Shown here piece after piece: positions 55,901 to 61,979 of a DNA stretch of 64,000 nt. The notes under the pieces were generated by a model. That model was not told where the DNA came from, ran no database searches, and saw only the letters and a list, made by a program, of their open reading frames with translations. This stretch comes from Fasciolopsis buskii (lineage: Eukaryota > Platyhelminthes > Trematoda > Plagiorchiida > Fasciolidae), in contig LUCM01004076.1 of the NCBI GenBank assembly GCA_008360955.1, positions 102,952 to 166,951 of the forward strand, written 5' to 3'. Both the position numbers and the translations under genes were made by a program. Within the stretch, counting starts at the first letter, position 1. Every line of letters starts with the position of its first letter.

Positions 55901-56762
55901 TAAATAGCGGTTGTCGAAGTTAGTTACAGAGGTTATGACTCACCTGCCCTAATGGCAAATCACCAGCCGAAATTTAGGAACATAATGTTTACCCATTTTC
56001 AGGAAGATAATGGGCGGAATATGGAAAACTGCGTGCAGCTGTTTACGAAGAACGTTTGTAACGTTCTGTAAAGCCAATGACTGCGGCAGTTACATAACCT
56101 GATAGCGGTCACGGACATATTATAATGGGATTCTACTACACAATTTTTCCGATTTGAAAAACAGTTCATTTCCGACGTGAAATTTTGATCTACTACTTTT
56201 ATCCTGTGCCATGCTTAGGCATGAAAAAATTAGTAGAAAAGTCCGGGCACTATAAACTCAATCTAACCTGCGGTAGGTCAGGAATTCGGTGCTAACGATT
56301 GCAGATAATCCGACATATCGTGAGCTAAACTAGCCGTGAAGGCCTTATCACTTTGGCCTTGAGGATGTGCATTCGCAAACATTCTTTTTTCCGGTCCATT
56401 GTAGTACTGAGTCCGGCCCGAACTGGCACTTGTTCCCTCTTGCTTTGTTAACTGATGAATGGTGATAAACGCAGCAGCAGAGTACACTGTTCACACTTTT
56501 GCGACGGCGAAAATGTCGAACGAATATTAAGCTGCCAAGGTCAGATTTTTTGGCGTACACATCTCAAGCGGCCCTTGGGCCGGGTATGATTTTTCTTTTC
56601 AATGAATTTGCAAGCATGACTTTACTACTGAAATTTTGAGTAGTAGTATGCTCGAGTTATCAAAACCGGGTTGGAAATAAAGAAGACGTTTTATCCGAAA
56701 TTAATTCCGTCTATTTCCTTTTCATATTTTAGTTGATCCGGACACTTTCTGGGAACAAAGAG
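7863..56762 (+). CDS. LDL-receptor-family gene, multi-exon (3' end open)
   Basis: Composite model; the exons are listed separately. The product is a predicted endocytic or signalling receptor of the LDLR/VLDLR type. LDLa modules bind lipoprotein-like or other cationic ligands using calcium, and the YWTD propeller releases ligand in acidic endosomes; both are family knowledge. Visible order: signal peptide, seven LDLa modules (one variant), an EGF module, a YWTD beta-propeller, an EGF module, and a linker. Exon phases are all compatible: 2, 1, 1, 1, 1, 1, 0, 0, 0, 1, 1, 1, 1. Summed coding length is about 2.55 kb, close to vertebrate LDLR (about 860 residues), but no membrane span or NPxY tail was found up to 64 kb. 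Introns are 55, 36, 144 and 52 nt at the 5' end, then 1-13 kb. Seven N-X-S/T sites fall in the propeller, second EGF and linker. Giant LRP1/2 is unlikely because there is one propeller; an LDLR/VLDLR-like receptor fits best. Confidence 0.8.
7986..8008 (+). CDS. Exon 2: 23-nt microexon
   Basis: A 23-base exon lies between TTGTTTTAG and AAAG|GTATAT. It carries 1+21+1 bases, turning phase 2 of exon 1 into the phase 1 needed by the first LDLa exon. Its residues (ESLQLFK with split D and A codons) form a short spacer after the signal peptide. The next intron is only 36 nt (8009-8044). The exact phase fit on both sides is the main support. Confidence 0.55.
8045..8152 (+). CDS. Exon 3: LDLa module 1
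   Basis: This phase 1-1 exon (2+105+1 nt) has acceptor CGTTTTTAG and donor TG|GTAAGT. It encodes one complete LDLa module with six cysteines: C1 in RCLTG, C2 in FSC, C3 in DRC, C4 in ALC, C5 in DC and C6 in SHC. The calcium-binding end is canonical: CDGNFDC followed by DRSDES. A one-module, phase 1-1 exon is the usual arrangement in LDLR-family genes, allowing in-frame shuffling or duplication. Confidence 0.88.
8297..8413 (+). CDS. Exon 4: LDLa module 2
   Basis: This phase 1-1 exon (117 nt) has acceptor ACTATTCTACAG and donor TGCC|GTAAGC. It encodes one six-cysteine LDLa module: PCNW, IRC, GGKCI, DLC, HVDC and SFC. The acidic box reads DCPSGEDE. CNDHVDC replaces the common CDGxxDC, keeping the second aspartate. 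The intron before it is 144 nt and the one after only 52 nt. Confidence 0.88.
8466..8792 (+). CDS. Exon 5: LDLa modules 3 and 4
   Basis: This phase 1-1 exon (327 nt) has acceptor TTGAAGTAG and donor GTAG|GTATGT. An acceptor three bases upstream (8463 start) would add one codon. Module 3 has six cysteines but an atypical C4-C5 loop (CSGQPQC instead of CDGxxDC), a weak acidic box (ADYSDQDPD) and a long C5-C6 loop of 30 residues, so calcium binding may be impaired. Module 4 is canonical: VTC, FAC, GGQCI, YRCDG, QDC, ADGSDE and a final GC. The next intron is 5.9 kb, which ends the compact 5' part of the gene. Confidence 0.87.
8925..9226. repeat. Large imperfect inverted repeat (foldback/MITE-like)
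   Basis: The core left arm 8952-9037 and right arm 9114-9200 are reverse complements over about 86 bases at roughly 80-85 percent by eye. The spacer is 76 bases. Matching continues more weakly outward to about 8925 and 9226. No transposase ORF is present, so the type is unknown: a non-autonomous foldback element or an inverted pair of repeat monomers. Confidence 0.75.
9031..9410 (+). repeat. Diverged direct repeat of the foldback spacer
   Basis: The stretch beginning AAATTTTGTTCATCC at 9033 recurs as AAATTTTGTTCTTTG at 9339. Both continue with CATATGC.. AACA.., an A-rich run and TCAATA/CCAATA to roughly 9100 and 9405. The spacer of the inverted repeat is therefore present twice in direct orientation about 305 bases apart, suggesting tandem or nested copies of one repeat. 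Confidence 0.5.
12780..12800 (+). repeat. Short interstitial telomere-like (TTAGGG)n run
   Basis: Three and a half perfect TTAGGG units. TTAGGG is the telomere unit of flukes and most animals. The run is too short to be a telomere; it is an interstitial copy inside intron 5. Confidence 0.85.
14661..14960 (+). CDS. Exon 6: LDLa modules 5 (variant) and 6
   Basis: This phase 1-1 exon (300 nt) has acceptor AATCTTCCACAG and donor TTGTG|GTAGGT. Module 5 keeps four cysteines (NFVC, DWIC, KADC and SQC), corresponding to C2, C4, C5 and C6. C1 is absent and C3 is replaced (GHSI where GKCI is usual). Since C1 and C3 pair in LDLa modules, exactly one disulfide is missing while the calcium box (WICDQKADC, DGEDE) remains. 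Module 6 is complete: NCPSG, FAC, RRCI, RVCDG, YDC, and EDWSDE ending in ASC. The 205-residue minus-strand ORF over this exon is its antisense shadow. Confidence 0.87.
16318..16440. repeat. Degenerate ATC/ATA-rich trinucleotide tract
   Basis: Repeated ATC, CATC and ATCATT words pass into ATTAATAATTAATAATT and AATAATAATAACAATA. This is a decayed simple-sequence tract. Confidence 0.6.
17889..18040. repeat. Degenerate tetranucleotide (TCAN)n tract
   Basis: About 150 bases with strong 4-bp periodicity: TCAT, TCAC, TCAA, TCGA, TCGC and TCAG words, then CCAA, TCAG, ACAA and GCAA. The purine-poor strand stays open in all frames, which explains the serine/histidine-rich ORF here. Not a gene. Confidence 0.7.
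21738..21934 (+). CDS. Exon 7: LDLa module 7 and first half of EGF 1
   Basis: The exon starts in phase 1 after CCCCGTGCAG and ends in phase 0 at AGCCAG|GTTAGT (197 nt). The LDLa module has six cysteines: DPC, FTC, PKC, AVC, ADC and TNC, with acidic box DCPAGDDES. It has an extended C2-C3 loop (HMGQRYRGEPK). The exon then begins an EGF module with TCDRHNGGCSQ, matching the '.C..NNGGCS.' opening of LDLR-family EGF repeats. The split after SQ is completed exactly by exon 8 (LCS). Confidence 0.88.
21935..24917 (+). other. Intron 7 (3.0 kb)
   Basis: Non-coding. It contains a TG/GT microsatellite at 24.63-24.66 kb. A tRNA B-box-like string (AGTTCGAACCACG) near 23.83 kb may be a decayed SINE head, but no A box or tail was seen. 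Nothing else is supported. Confidence 0.65.
24629..24659. repeat. (GT)n microsatellite
   Basis: A run of GT dinucleotides with two interruptions, inside intron 7. Confidence 0.9.
24918..25136 (+). CDS. Exon 8: rest of EGF 1 and propeller start
   Basis: This phase 0-0 exon (73 codons) has acceptor CATTTCCTTAG and donor ACG|GTGAGT. It opens with LCSVVNGQVKCDCAPGYL and closes the EGF at RSC, giving the six-cysteine EGF pattern with exon 7. The following ILYTTRGRLYQRFL occupies the place of LDLR propeller blade 1 (AYLFFTNRHEVRKM in human LDLR). Two N-glycosylation sequons (NIT, NAS) are present. Vertebrate LDLR has a second, calcium-binding EGF here; none is visible. Confidence 0.85.
25137..31182 (+). 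other. Intron 8 (6.0 kb)
   Basis: Non-coding between two phase-0 propeller exons. It holds an unassigned 100-codon ORF at 26524-26826. No further YW[TSV]D-type blade was found by eye, though one is expected from homology between exons 8 and 9. Confidence 0.6.
26524..26826 (+). other. Unassigned ORF, possibly repeat-derived
   Basis: A 99-residue reading frame from an alternative start (no nearby ATG), with segments such as TASLDCLVTNVFDSTSF and SGFDWDTEG. It lies inside intron 8 on the plus strand and has no signal peptide or recognised domain. It reminds me of a peptide that recurs in fluke predicted proteins, which would make it part of a dispersed repeat; this is recollection, not a search result. 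Confidence 0.25.
31183..31737 (+). CDS. Exon 9: propeller with large insertion and YWTD blades
   Basis: This phase 0-0 exon (185 codons) has acceptor TCGGACTAG and donor GGCCAG|GTATGT. An in-frame alternative acceptor would start at 31189. The last 75 residues are typical propeller: IALAYDWVHDLIFWTNG, then GIVVDPRFAKIYWITRG and MIESMDMDGQ. The first roughly 105 residues do not look like a blade. They are polar, include HHH (residues 19-21), a furin-type RRKR (residues 77-80, nt 31411-31422) and an acidic run near DEYDQSQSE. This is either a lineage insertion in blade 1-2 or a sign that an exon is missing upstream. Sequons NMS and NGT are present. Confidence 0.87.
32825..32925. repeat. Degenerate trinucleotide (ATT/ACT/GCT) tract
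   Basis: Runs of TTATTATTAATAAT, then CTACTGCTGCTACTACTG, then ATAGTAATATTAATGATT. A decayed 3-bp simple repeat. Confidence 0.65.
36001..36068. repeat. Compound (ATT)n-(GTT)n-(GCT)n microsatellite
   Basis: ATT units with two ACT interruptions are followed directly by TTG/GTT units and then CTG/GCT units. Three related trinucleotide blocks lie in a row. Confidence 0.9.
37126..37467 (-). other. Unassigned minus-strand ORF in intron 9
   Basis: A 113-residue open frame with segments such as KARAQPWCVNALLGHML and CYCVMSSTDGVCFSAVR. It is cysteine-rich, with no signal peptide and no recognised domain. Its base composition is more GC-rich than the flanks, so it may belong to a dispersed repeat rather than a gene. 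No function is proposed. Confidence 0.2.
40620..41607 (-). mobile_element. LINE reverse-transcriptase relic, antisense in intron 9
   Basis: Minus-strand frames read, in order, a fingers region (DDWTVSVLLLMSKKSG then CELQRYQL), a CVDQIFKFCRILEQKYKF block, LWHTFRNDGMSEKYIRLLGAHY, the catalytic box KFVDDTPAL (about 41.00 kb), VGLKINPSKTKLF, and FKYLGSATQPNGQV with AFS*LRDSLWSR below 40.8 kb. This is the standard order of a non-LTR RT. Both aspartates of the box survive (FVDD for YADD), but frame changes and stops break the ORF. The palm/thumb wording (LKIN..KTK, KYLGS) differs from the 5-6 kb and 50-51 kb relics, so a different LINE family (RTE-like or similar) is likely. Confidence 0.75.
44596..44845 (+). 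CDS. Exon 10: YWTD propeller blades
   Basis: The exon starts in phase 0 after TTTTCTAACAG and ends in phase 1 at AACG|GTGAGG (250 nt). It opens with NRKSLIT, the natural continuation of MDGQ at the end of exon 9 (compare NLDG.NRK.L in the family), so the 12.9-kb intron is spanned with confidence. Two clear blades follow: SPYSLALDYVRNEIYWVDG and WVAVFEDWVYWSDQKQNALF, ending in ANKLNG. No cysteine occurs in this exon, as expected for propeller sequence. Confidence 0.9.
44846..53552 (+). other. Intron 10 (8.7 kb)
   Basis: Non-coding between phase-1 exons. It holds a broken antisense LINE at 50.4-51.7 kb. The open frame at 49061-49330 follows a good acceptor (TTTTTACAG, 49079) but is phase-incompatible and lacks family motifs. 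Confidence 0.75.
50380..51660 (-). mobile_element. LINE ORF2 relic with internal deletion, antisense
   Basis: The high-coordinate end gives the linker before the RT: TDRKQQWMRKYREVKKTAALD, WAEDFREQLTVDFPL, then KAPGPDRSSQSFFKDGG (about 51.6 to 51.25 kb), the usual 'KA.GPDglspa.fKdGG'. The low-coordinate end gives the C-terminal third: YLSSYASPSGRIAD, SSRVQKARLAFTNWRLL, RRDIRFSIKGRNYTAAVK, MLYGSET, then FSRANRTTVLFYAGLQDRL (about 50.85 to 50.40 kb). The roughly 300 bases between cannot hold the RT core (about 600-700 bases), so it is deleted or unrecognisable. The ends resemble the family of the 5.4-6.2 kb relic. Confidence 0.75.
53553..53831 (+). CDS. Exon 11: propeller end and EGF 2
   Basis: This phase 1-1 exon (279 nt) has acceptor TTCTGCTATTCAG and donor TCCAG|GTTAGC. 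It continues exon 10 as KLNG-ADVELM and reaches the usual propeller exit (HDLLRPVWINRC, compare HNLTQPRGVNWC in human LDLR). It then encodes an EGF-like module: RCARHSCTHLCLPVP, FRCTCPDGW and THC, six cysteines. Sequons NYS, NES and NWT lie in and after the EGF. The remaining residues (WNNESRMGNWTGLLSP) begin a linker. Confidence 0.88.
53832..55667 (+). other. Intron 11 (1.8 kb)
   Basis: Non-coding. It contains a (TATTG)n run at 54228-54258; otherwise nothing recognised. Confidence 0.55.
54228..54258. repeat. (TATTG)n pentanucleotide repeat
   Basis: Six consecutive TATTG/GTATT units inside intron 11. Confidence 0.93.
55668..55745 (+). CDS. Probable exon 12: extracellular linker
   Basis: A 78-nt phase 1-1 segment between a good acceptor (TTCCTGTTTCGCTCCAG) and donor (ATCG|GTGAGC). 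It adds NDVDCLKPLTTLESHVRSIF and DSIRI after exon 11. The phase matches exactly and there are no stops. The sequence has no family motif, as expected for the variable juxtamembrane linker of LDLR-type receptors, so support is from splice signals only. The single cysteine is unusual for a linker. Confidence 0.5.
56733..56762 (+). CDS. Tentative exon 13: 30-nt linker microexon
   Basis: A phase 1-1 segment (2+27+1 nt) between CCTTTTCATATTTTAG and AAGAG|GTGAGC, encoding DPDTFWEQR. Both splice signals are good and the phase fits exon 12, but 30 bases can arise by chance. No transmembrane exon follows within reach. Confidence 0.3.
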
Positions 56763-58076
56763 GTGAGCTCGGCTACTGACCATCGTATATCGTATAGATC
56801 GGAAAATGTTTGTTTTCTTTCGCTTTTCGTTTGTTACGGGTCTCGTGTGAAAGAATTCATTTGCAGAACAAAATACATGCAGACGAACGCTTGCTGGGGC
56901 ACTTGCCCAGTTATACATATTTGTACCAAGACTGAAAGTTAGACCTCGACTCCATAGTTAACCGTCGAACAAAATTCGCATGTACCTCAGCGGACTTTAC
57001 AAAACATGTCTTCTTGAAAAGTATTATTCCAAACAAGATCGAAGATAGAGAGGAATGAACACTGGAAAATGTGGTTCCTAACCCTTTGTCTCCTTTCATG
57101 TGACGATCTTGTAGCTCTTTCTGGAGAGAGTCGTGACTTCTAACACTTGGAAACTGCCGTTAGATCTTATTTTTAATGAATCGCAGAGGGAAACAAGGGA
57201 CATACTAAATTAAACAGCTTCACTATTTGATTTGTCAAACTCAAAAAGGCATTGGCTGAAGATTGCCACCGAATCTAAATAGCAAAAAGCTTGCCACAAA
57301 TAAACTTAATAAACTGAGAACGTGGGATAGAGAAAAGGGCAACTAAGCAAGTATGGATTATACTAGTGGGTGCAGAAAATTTCACCATTTTTTTATGCCT
57401 TACAGCGAATACCAAGTTAGAATATTTGGGTGTGGGCTTCACACGTACTTCGGAACAACGAAGTGAATTTACCACAACTGGGGTTGCCTGAAAAAATGAT
57501 AGATTCTTAGTGATTCTGAAGACTTTTAGACACGATATCAACGAATCGATTGCCGATGAAACTTCTGTAGATTTAGGAGTATAAGGCCCGCCATCAATGT
57601 TAACAATTATGGGCTTTAAAGCATTTGATCAATCTTGGCACGCTAAGTACCGTTGGAAAAGTAATCTTTCAGATACAGAAACGAAAAAGGAGGACAAACA
57701 AAATGTTTTGTTCCAACTAAGTGTGCATAGAACATGACGTTGAGTTTAACGGTGTAATCGAAGTTAACATACAGCTAGAAGATCTCGTATAAAATCCATA
57801 TGATTTGACAGCTAGATGAAAACACGACGGCGTCCAAAGCACCAACTGAGACCGGTTTCAAGGGAATAGAAAAGCCAAGGACAACCTGTCCAATCAACTG
57901 AAGTATGAAAATAAGGATTTCGTTATACAAAAAATTACCTAGAAGACATTATTCAGATGGCTGTCGGGGCTAGGACGATCAGAGTAGTGCGAATTAAATA
58001 CCTCAGTACACTGGGGCGTAGGCCTATCCATCCATTAATCTCTATTCAGTGAAACACTTTTACTACTCATGAGTAG
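56763..58076. other. Non-coding stretch, nothing recognised
   Basis: Either an intron or 3' flank of the receptor gene. A short open stretch after an acceptor at 56865 (phase-compatible, stop near 56957) could be an alternative terminal exon but has no supporting motif. Confidence 0.4.
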
Positions 58077-58489
58077 CTCACAGCGATTACGGCATGAAGT
58101 GCGGACATGTAATGCGCGCTAGCATAGCGGAGACTGACGTACTTAAATGGTGCGATGCATGCAGGCAACAAAGACCCTTCCAATGTGCCACTGTCATGCC
58201 CATGAAGCTCACATATGATCATACCCGGTCGGTGAGACGTGGGATAAGGCTATATGACTTCGACACAACTGGGTGGTGGATTCGTGTGACAAGAACTCAG
58301 GCCTCAGAAGCTCGTCATGTTTGCACTCAACCGGACTGGGATGAAAATTGGATGGTAGTTGACAAATGGCTAGTGCGCCGAAGCGGCCCATTGCTGAAAA
58401 CCCACACTGATTTGTTTTATTACGCAGAATACAGAAAACTGTATAAGAAACAGGCCGGCGATTCTTTGTTCGTCGAATTTGCGAACTGA
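58077..58489 (+). CDS. Unassigned Trp-rich ORF, possible terminal exon or separate gene
   Basis: An open frame of about 137 codons. Read alone, it starts at ATG 58094 and gives 131 residues. Read as an exon, the acceptor ACTCATGAGTAG before 58077 gives the phase-1 start that the receptor's upstream exons require. It has seven tryptophans and five cysteines, including MKCGH near the start and a WCDAC pair, plus a GWWIRV segment and DWDENWMVVDKWLV. No transmembrane stretch is present, so as a terminal exon it would make a secreted product. A donor-like CGGTCG|GTGAGA at about 58231 could shorten it. GC content is higher than in the flanks. I do not recognise the family. Confidence 0.3.
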
Positions 58490-58657
58490 GCAAATCAAGT
58501 CGATTCAACTCGTCCCAGACGGCATCGGTCTCTTTTTAAATTCTGGCCTCAAAATGATTCAGTTGAAACTTCTGAAAATATGAATCTTTGCCGGTTACCG
58601 TTTAAACAGTGTATCTTTCTGTGGATTATGCCCGTGATTTTAGCCCCGAGTCATTAT

Positions 58658-58840
58658 TTGGCCGGCGGTGGCCAAACGGATAACGCCGTGGCGTTCGAAC
58701 GGCAAGGTCGCGGGCCCGAATCCTTCCACAGACGGTCAACTTCCCCATTGCATCTCTTTGTCGGCCGCCGCATCATTCCTGAAGAATGATGTACATTATT
58801 ATTTCATTAAAAAAGGAGGCAAAAGATAAAAAAAAAATAA
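58658..58840 (+). mobile_element. tRNA-derived SINE, copy 1
   Basis: A pol III A box (TGGCCAAACGG, 58669-58679) and B box (GGCCCGAATCC, 58713-58723) are spaced as in a tRNA. A non-tRNA body and an A-rich 3' tail (TTCATTAAAAAAGGAGGC, AAAAGATAAAAAA) follow. Body and tail match the copy at 60.9-61.06 kb. No intact tRNA fold is expected. Confidence 0.75.
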
Positions 58841-59689
58841 TTTAATAGCCTCCTAACATCAACAGTGGCGTAGAGTCGAGGTACTACGGCTGAACGCCGG
58901 TTCAGCTTACTACACTTAGACTAAGATTTTTTATTTACACTAATTTTGAACATTATTGTTTTAGGCTTCAGGTATTTAGCCGTCGATGGCTTTTTCCGTG
59001 ATGCCTATTGATTTAAAGTAGTGGCTGATCCAAATGAAAAGTGATTTTAACAGTTTCTTAAAAATTCGTCAATTTAGGTTCGTGCGCCACGCGACACCGG
59101 CGACACCCTTTGTCTTATACTCCGAAAACTCTCGATTTTCAACCCGACTGAAGGGGCTACGGCGGAGTTGACCTGGGAAACAACCTGATGGGCTGCAATG
59201 CACTTGTGAGAGAGACATATGGGAAGATCAAGCATACAAAGTCTTCTGAAGGGCTTCCCCATGATGTTAAAATGAATACAATCTAAATACTAGAACACAG
59301 TCTACTACATTGGCGCAATCGAATAAACACCGCAGACGAGATGGCCAATTTTCGACTAAATTCCATTTGGAGTGGAACTATATGGTAGACCTTTCGCCAC
59401 ATTTGAGCATTTGCATGTGATTCAGCAGGCTTCAGACACTCAAGGTTTCTAAATCTCAAACAACTTCGCTCTAGTGGACAATATGAAGGGCAGATAGATC
59501 TGCAAAGTTGACGTGACTCATCTACCGTGTGAAGCACCCTTGTATCTCATCCTAACTCTGACTTCATCCATTAAACTAGCTCCCTCCCCTTCCATATATA
59601 CATTTCACGTAAATGAGAGTGCTGTACCGGTCCAATGGCTCATGTACTCTTTGGATAGCTGGTAAACCTCGTTTTCTTAGATGGTTCAA

Positions 59690-59828
59690 ACCCCCAACGG
59701 TTCGTCATAGAGCCAACCTAATAATTTGTTTTTTTTGTTTCCGTTTTATTAATGGTGTGACAAGGTTTAATAATCTGAGTCCGCAGATTGGACTGCCTGA
59801 TTTCCGCCGCTTATCACACAAATTTTAG
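59690..59828 (+). mobile_element. Possible C-terminal scrap of a CR1/jockey-like LINE
   Basis: The plus-strand frame ends FRFINGVTRFNNLSPQIGL, PDFRRLSHKF, then a stop. It resembles the RVVN.WN.LP......FK..L ending of CR1/jockey-type ORF2 proteins. It is very short and diverged. Confidence 0.35.
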
Positions 59829-60207
59829 TTTTCGGTGATGCAAAATCAACTACTGGAGACCAAGTCAGTGTTTTTATTCTCCGTTTAGTCAATAGATATG
59901 CCAGAAATAATCGAATGTCATACACCGTATGTATGGACCAGCCTGTTTAGAGGTCTACGCTCATTACGTTTTCATGTGTGACGAATCGATTAGCTTTTGT
60001 TCGAGGCAAATAAAATTGAAAGCACTGCCTGGTGTATTATGAATGCGAATTAACTGCTCCTCTTCGGATGTGGAGCGATGGCAAAGTTTTGTGCAATATG
60101 GAACCGATTCTACGCCTTCTCGAATCCAACTGGCCTGTACGGAGTCATTGTACTCGATCCCTCTGCTTATATGAGCCAAGATACCCTTAAGGCACCAACT
60201 AAAGCAT

Positions 60208-60395
60208 CCATGGCTCGAAGAGCGGCCAAGCAGTCAACATCCTGGTTTTCGGATAGGGGTGTTTTGGGTTCGAATCCAACGGATATTGGTCACTTGCTCA
60301 TTCTGTACTCTGGAGTTAGTCTTGGCACCCTTCCGGGATATTGTACTTGTTGGGTACTGAATATAAAAGTAAAAGGAAAAAGGAATGACGAAAAA
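60208..60395 (+). mobile_element. tRNA-derived SINE, related family
   Basis: GCGGCCAAGCAGTCAAC (A box region, 60222-60238) and a perfect B box GGTTCGAATCC (60267-60277) sit at tRNA spacing, with a CCTGG...CGGATAGG anticodon-arm-like stretch between. The body ends in an A-rich AAAAGTAAAAGGAAAAAGG tail. The head resembles leucine/serine-type tRNA (GGCCGAGTGG). It shares only tail-like words with the other two copies. Confidence 0.6.
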
Positions 60396-60894
60396 TTCAC
60401 AAAAAATATTTACTTTATTAACGTGAACCAAATGGAAGACGGCAATGTCGGACTATAAGAATGGGGTCTTATTCCTCTTATGCGCAAATAGTACTGTTTG
60501 GAACTACCTGCGCAATCAGTTCACTGGAAGCTTACTGAAAAAAAACAAAAACTAGTGGCACTGACAGGCATTACTAATGTGTGATTGTACGCCCCCCACA
60601 ACGTAACACAACGGCGCTGGAATGTGACAAATATCATTTGGAAAAACGCCACCTTCCTTAGTCTCGAGCTGTCAAAACATTTTTTACTAGCGCTCCATTC
60701 ATTTGCCCAACGTGGCACGTATCAGCTGGATTCGTAAAGTAAGAGGGAATGGAAAGCAAATCATCTGTTGAGTTCATTAGCTACTGGCAACCAATAGATA
60801 AGAAGGAAAATGACTGGTCATATTCGTACCTCGGCAGTTTAAATCTTACAACTGACCCAGCCCTATTGGTACTGAAAAGCGTCTCCAATCGGAA

Positions 60895-61060
60895 TTCCGG
60901 GTACCAGGTGACATCATGGTCGTACGAATAATTGCGCGTTCGAATCCTCCCACCGCAGGCCAACTTCCCTAATTGGCAGCCCTATGCAGACCATGGCCCC
61001 CTTCCTGAAAAACGATATGCAGTTTCGTTTCATGAATAAAGGAAGTAAAAGATGAAAGAA
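60895..61060 (+). mobile_element. tRNA-derived SINE, copy 2
   Basis: The B box CGTTCGAATCC (60937-60947) is good but the A box is decayed (ATGGTCGTACGAATAATT). After the B box it aligns with copy 1: TCCCACCGCAGGCCAACTTC, then CCTGAAAAACGAT.., TTTCATGAATAAAGGAAG and TAAAAGATGAAA. It is the same SINE family as 58.66-58.84 kb. Confidence 0.7.
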
Positions 61061-61979
61061 ATATATTCCCGGTCAAATAGAAAGGGAGGTCTTTGATAAA
61101 GCGGGAAGAAATATTTATTCACCTTCTTGTAAACATGACCTATTTTGACATATACTTACACTCAAATTTTCACCCTCTTTTTAGTTTTTCCCCGGCTTTA
61201 TTTTAAGCCCAGTACAAAACCTGTCTTTAGTGTTAGTACACTTGTTGTGTATAAAGCCCAGACACGAAAATTTTATTGCCTGGATTAAAAGAAATGATGA
61301 GAATTGCAAGATTAGAAGCTATCATAACCCTGGGCTATAAGAACCATAGTAATTTGAAGTGGTACCTCCTTTCTGCCGCCGAACTGTGAAGCACATTTTG
61401 CACATAACGTCGATATTTTTGTACATTTCATTGTCAACGGAAGGTCATTCCCGTCTCAGGTGGTTTGACATTTCGCGCTTAGATACCGGCGTTCTTCGGT
61501 CCCCATAAAGCCTTCTGCGTAAAATGCGTCGGATAGTGTTCGTTGGTCTCGTGTGAGTCATATTGTTGGCTTAATCCTTTGGAACTGTAATCACTGAACA
61601 TTGAGATTCAGAAACCATATGGGAAGAAACCAAATGTGAGTCACTTATGAAACCGAAGACGAAGCCTAACAAATTGAGCTTGTCTGTTTGCTCGGGGAGG
61701 TCTTTCCGTTTTCTTTTTTCTTCGATGTCGAGAACAATGGATCGGAATTAAGGTACGGTAAGATGCTAAATCACTTGGCGTGATATCTAGTGATTTCTTG
61801 CTCATTCTTCTTGCTGTCGACGACGTACGGGAGTCATGTAAGATATCAAACTCGTCTTTCTGTACTACAGATTTCCGCACACACCGCACGGTAACGTTCA
61901 GCTGTGAAAACCTACACAGAATTGCCACGAGTTATTTACTTGGGAGCATCACACAATGACTTTCATGTGTGTTAATTTT
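61061..61979. other. No gene seen
   Basis: AT-rich DNA between the SINEs and the terminal LINE. No domain, exon or repeat was recognised. The 95-codon minus-strand frame at 61641-61928 is basic and featureless. Confidence 0.5.

Noticed and set aside
56866..56958. Phase-compatible short terminal exon after TTCATTTGCAG
   Set aside because: About 30 codons with no motif or membrane segment; splice fit alone at this length is weak.
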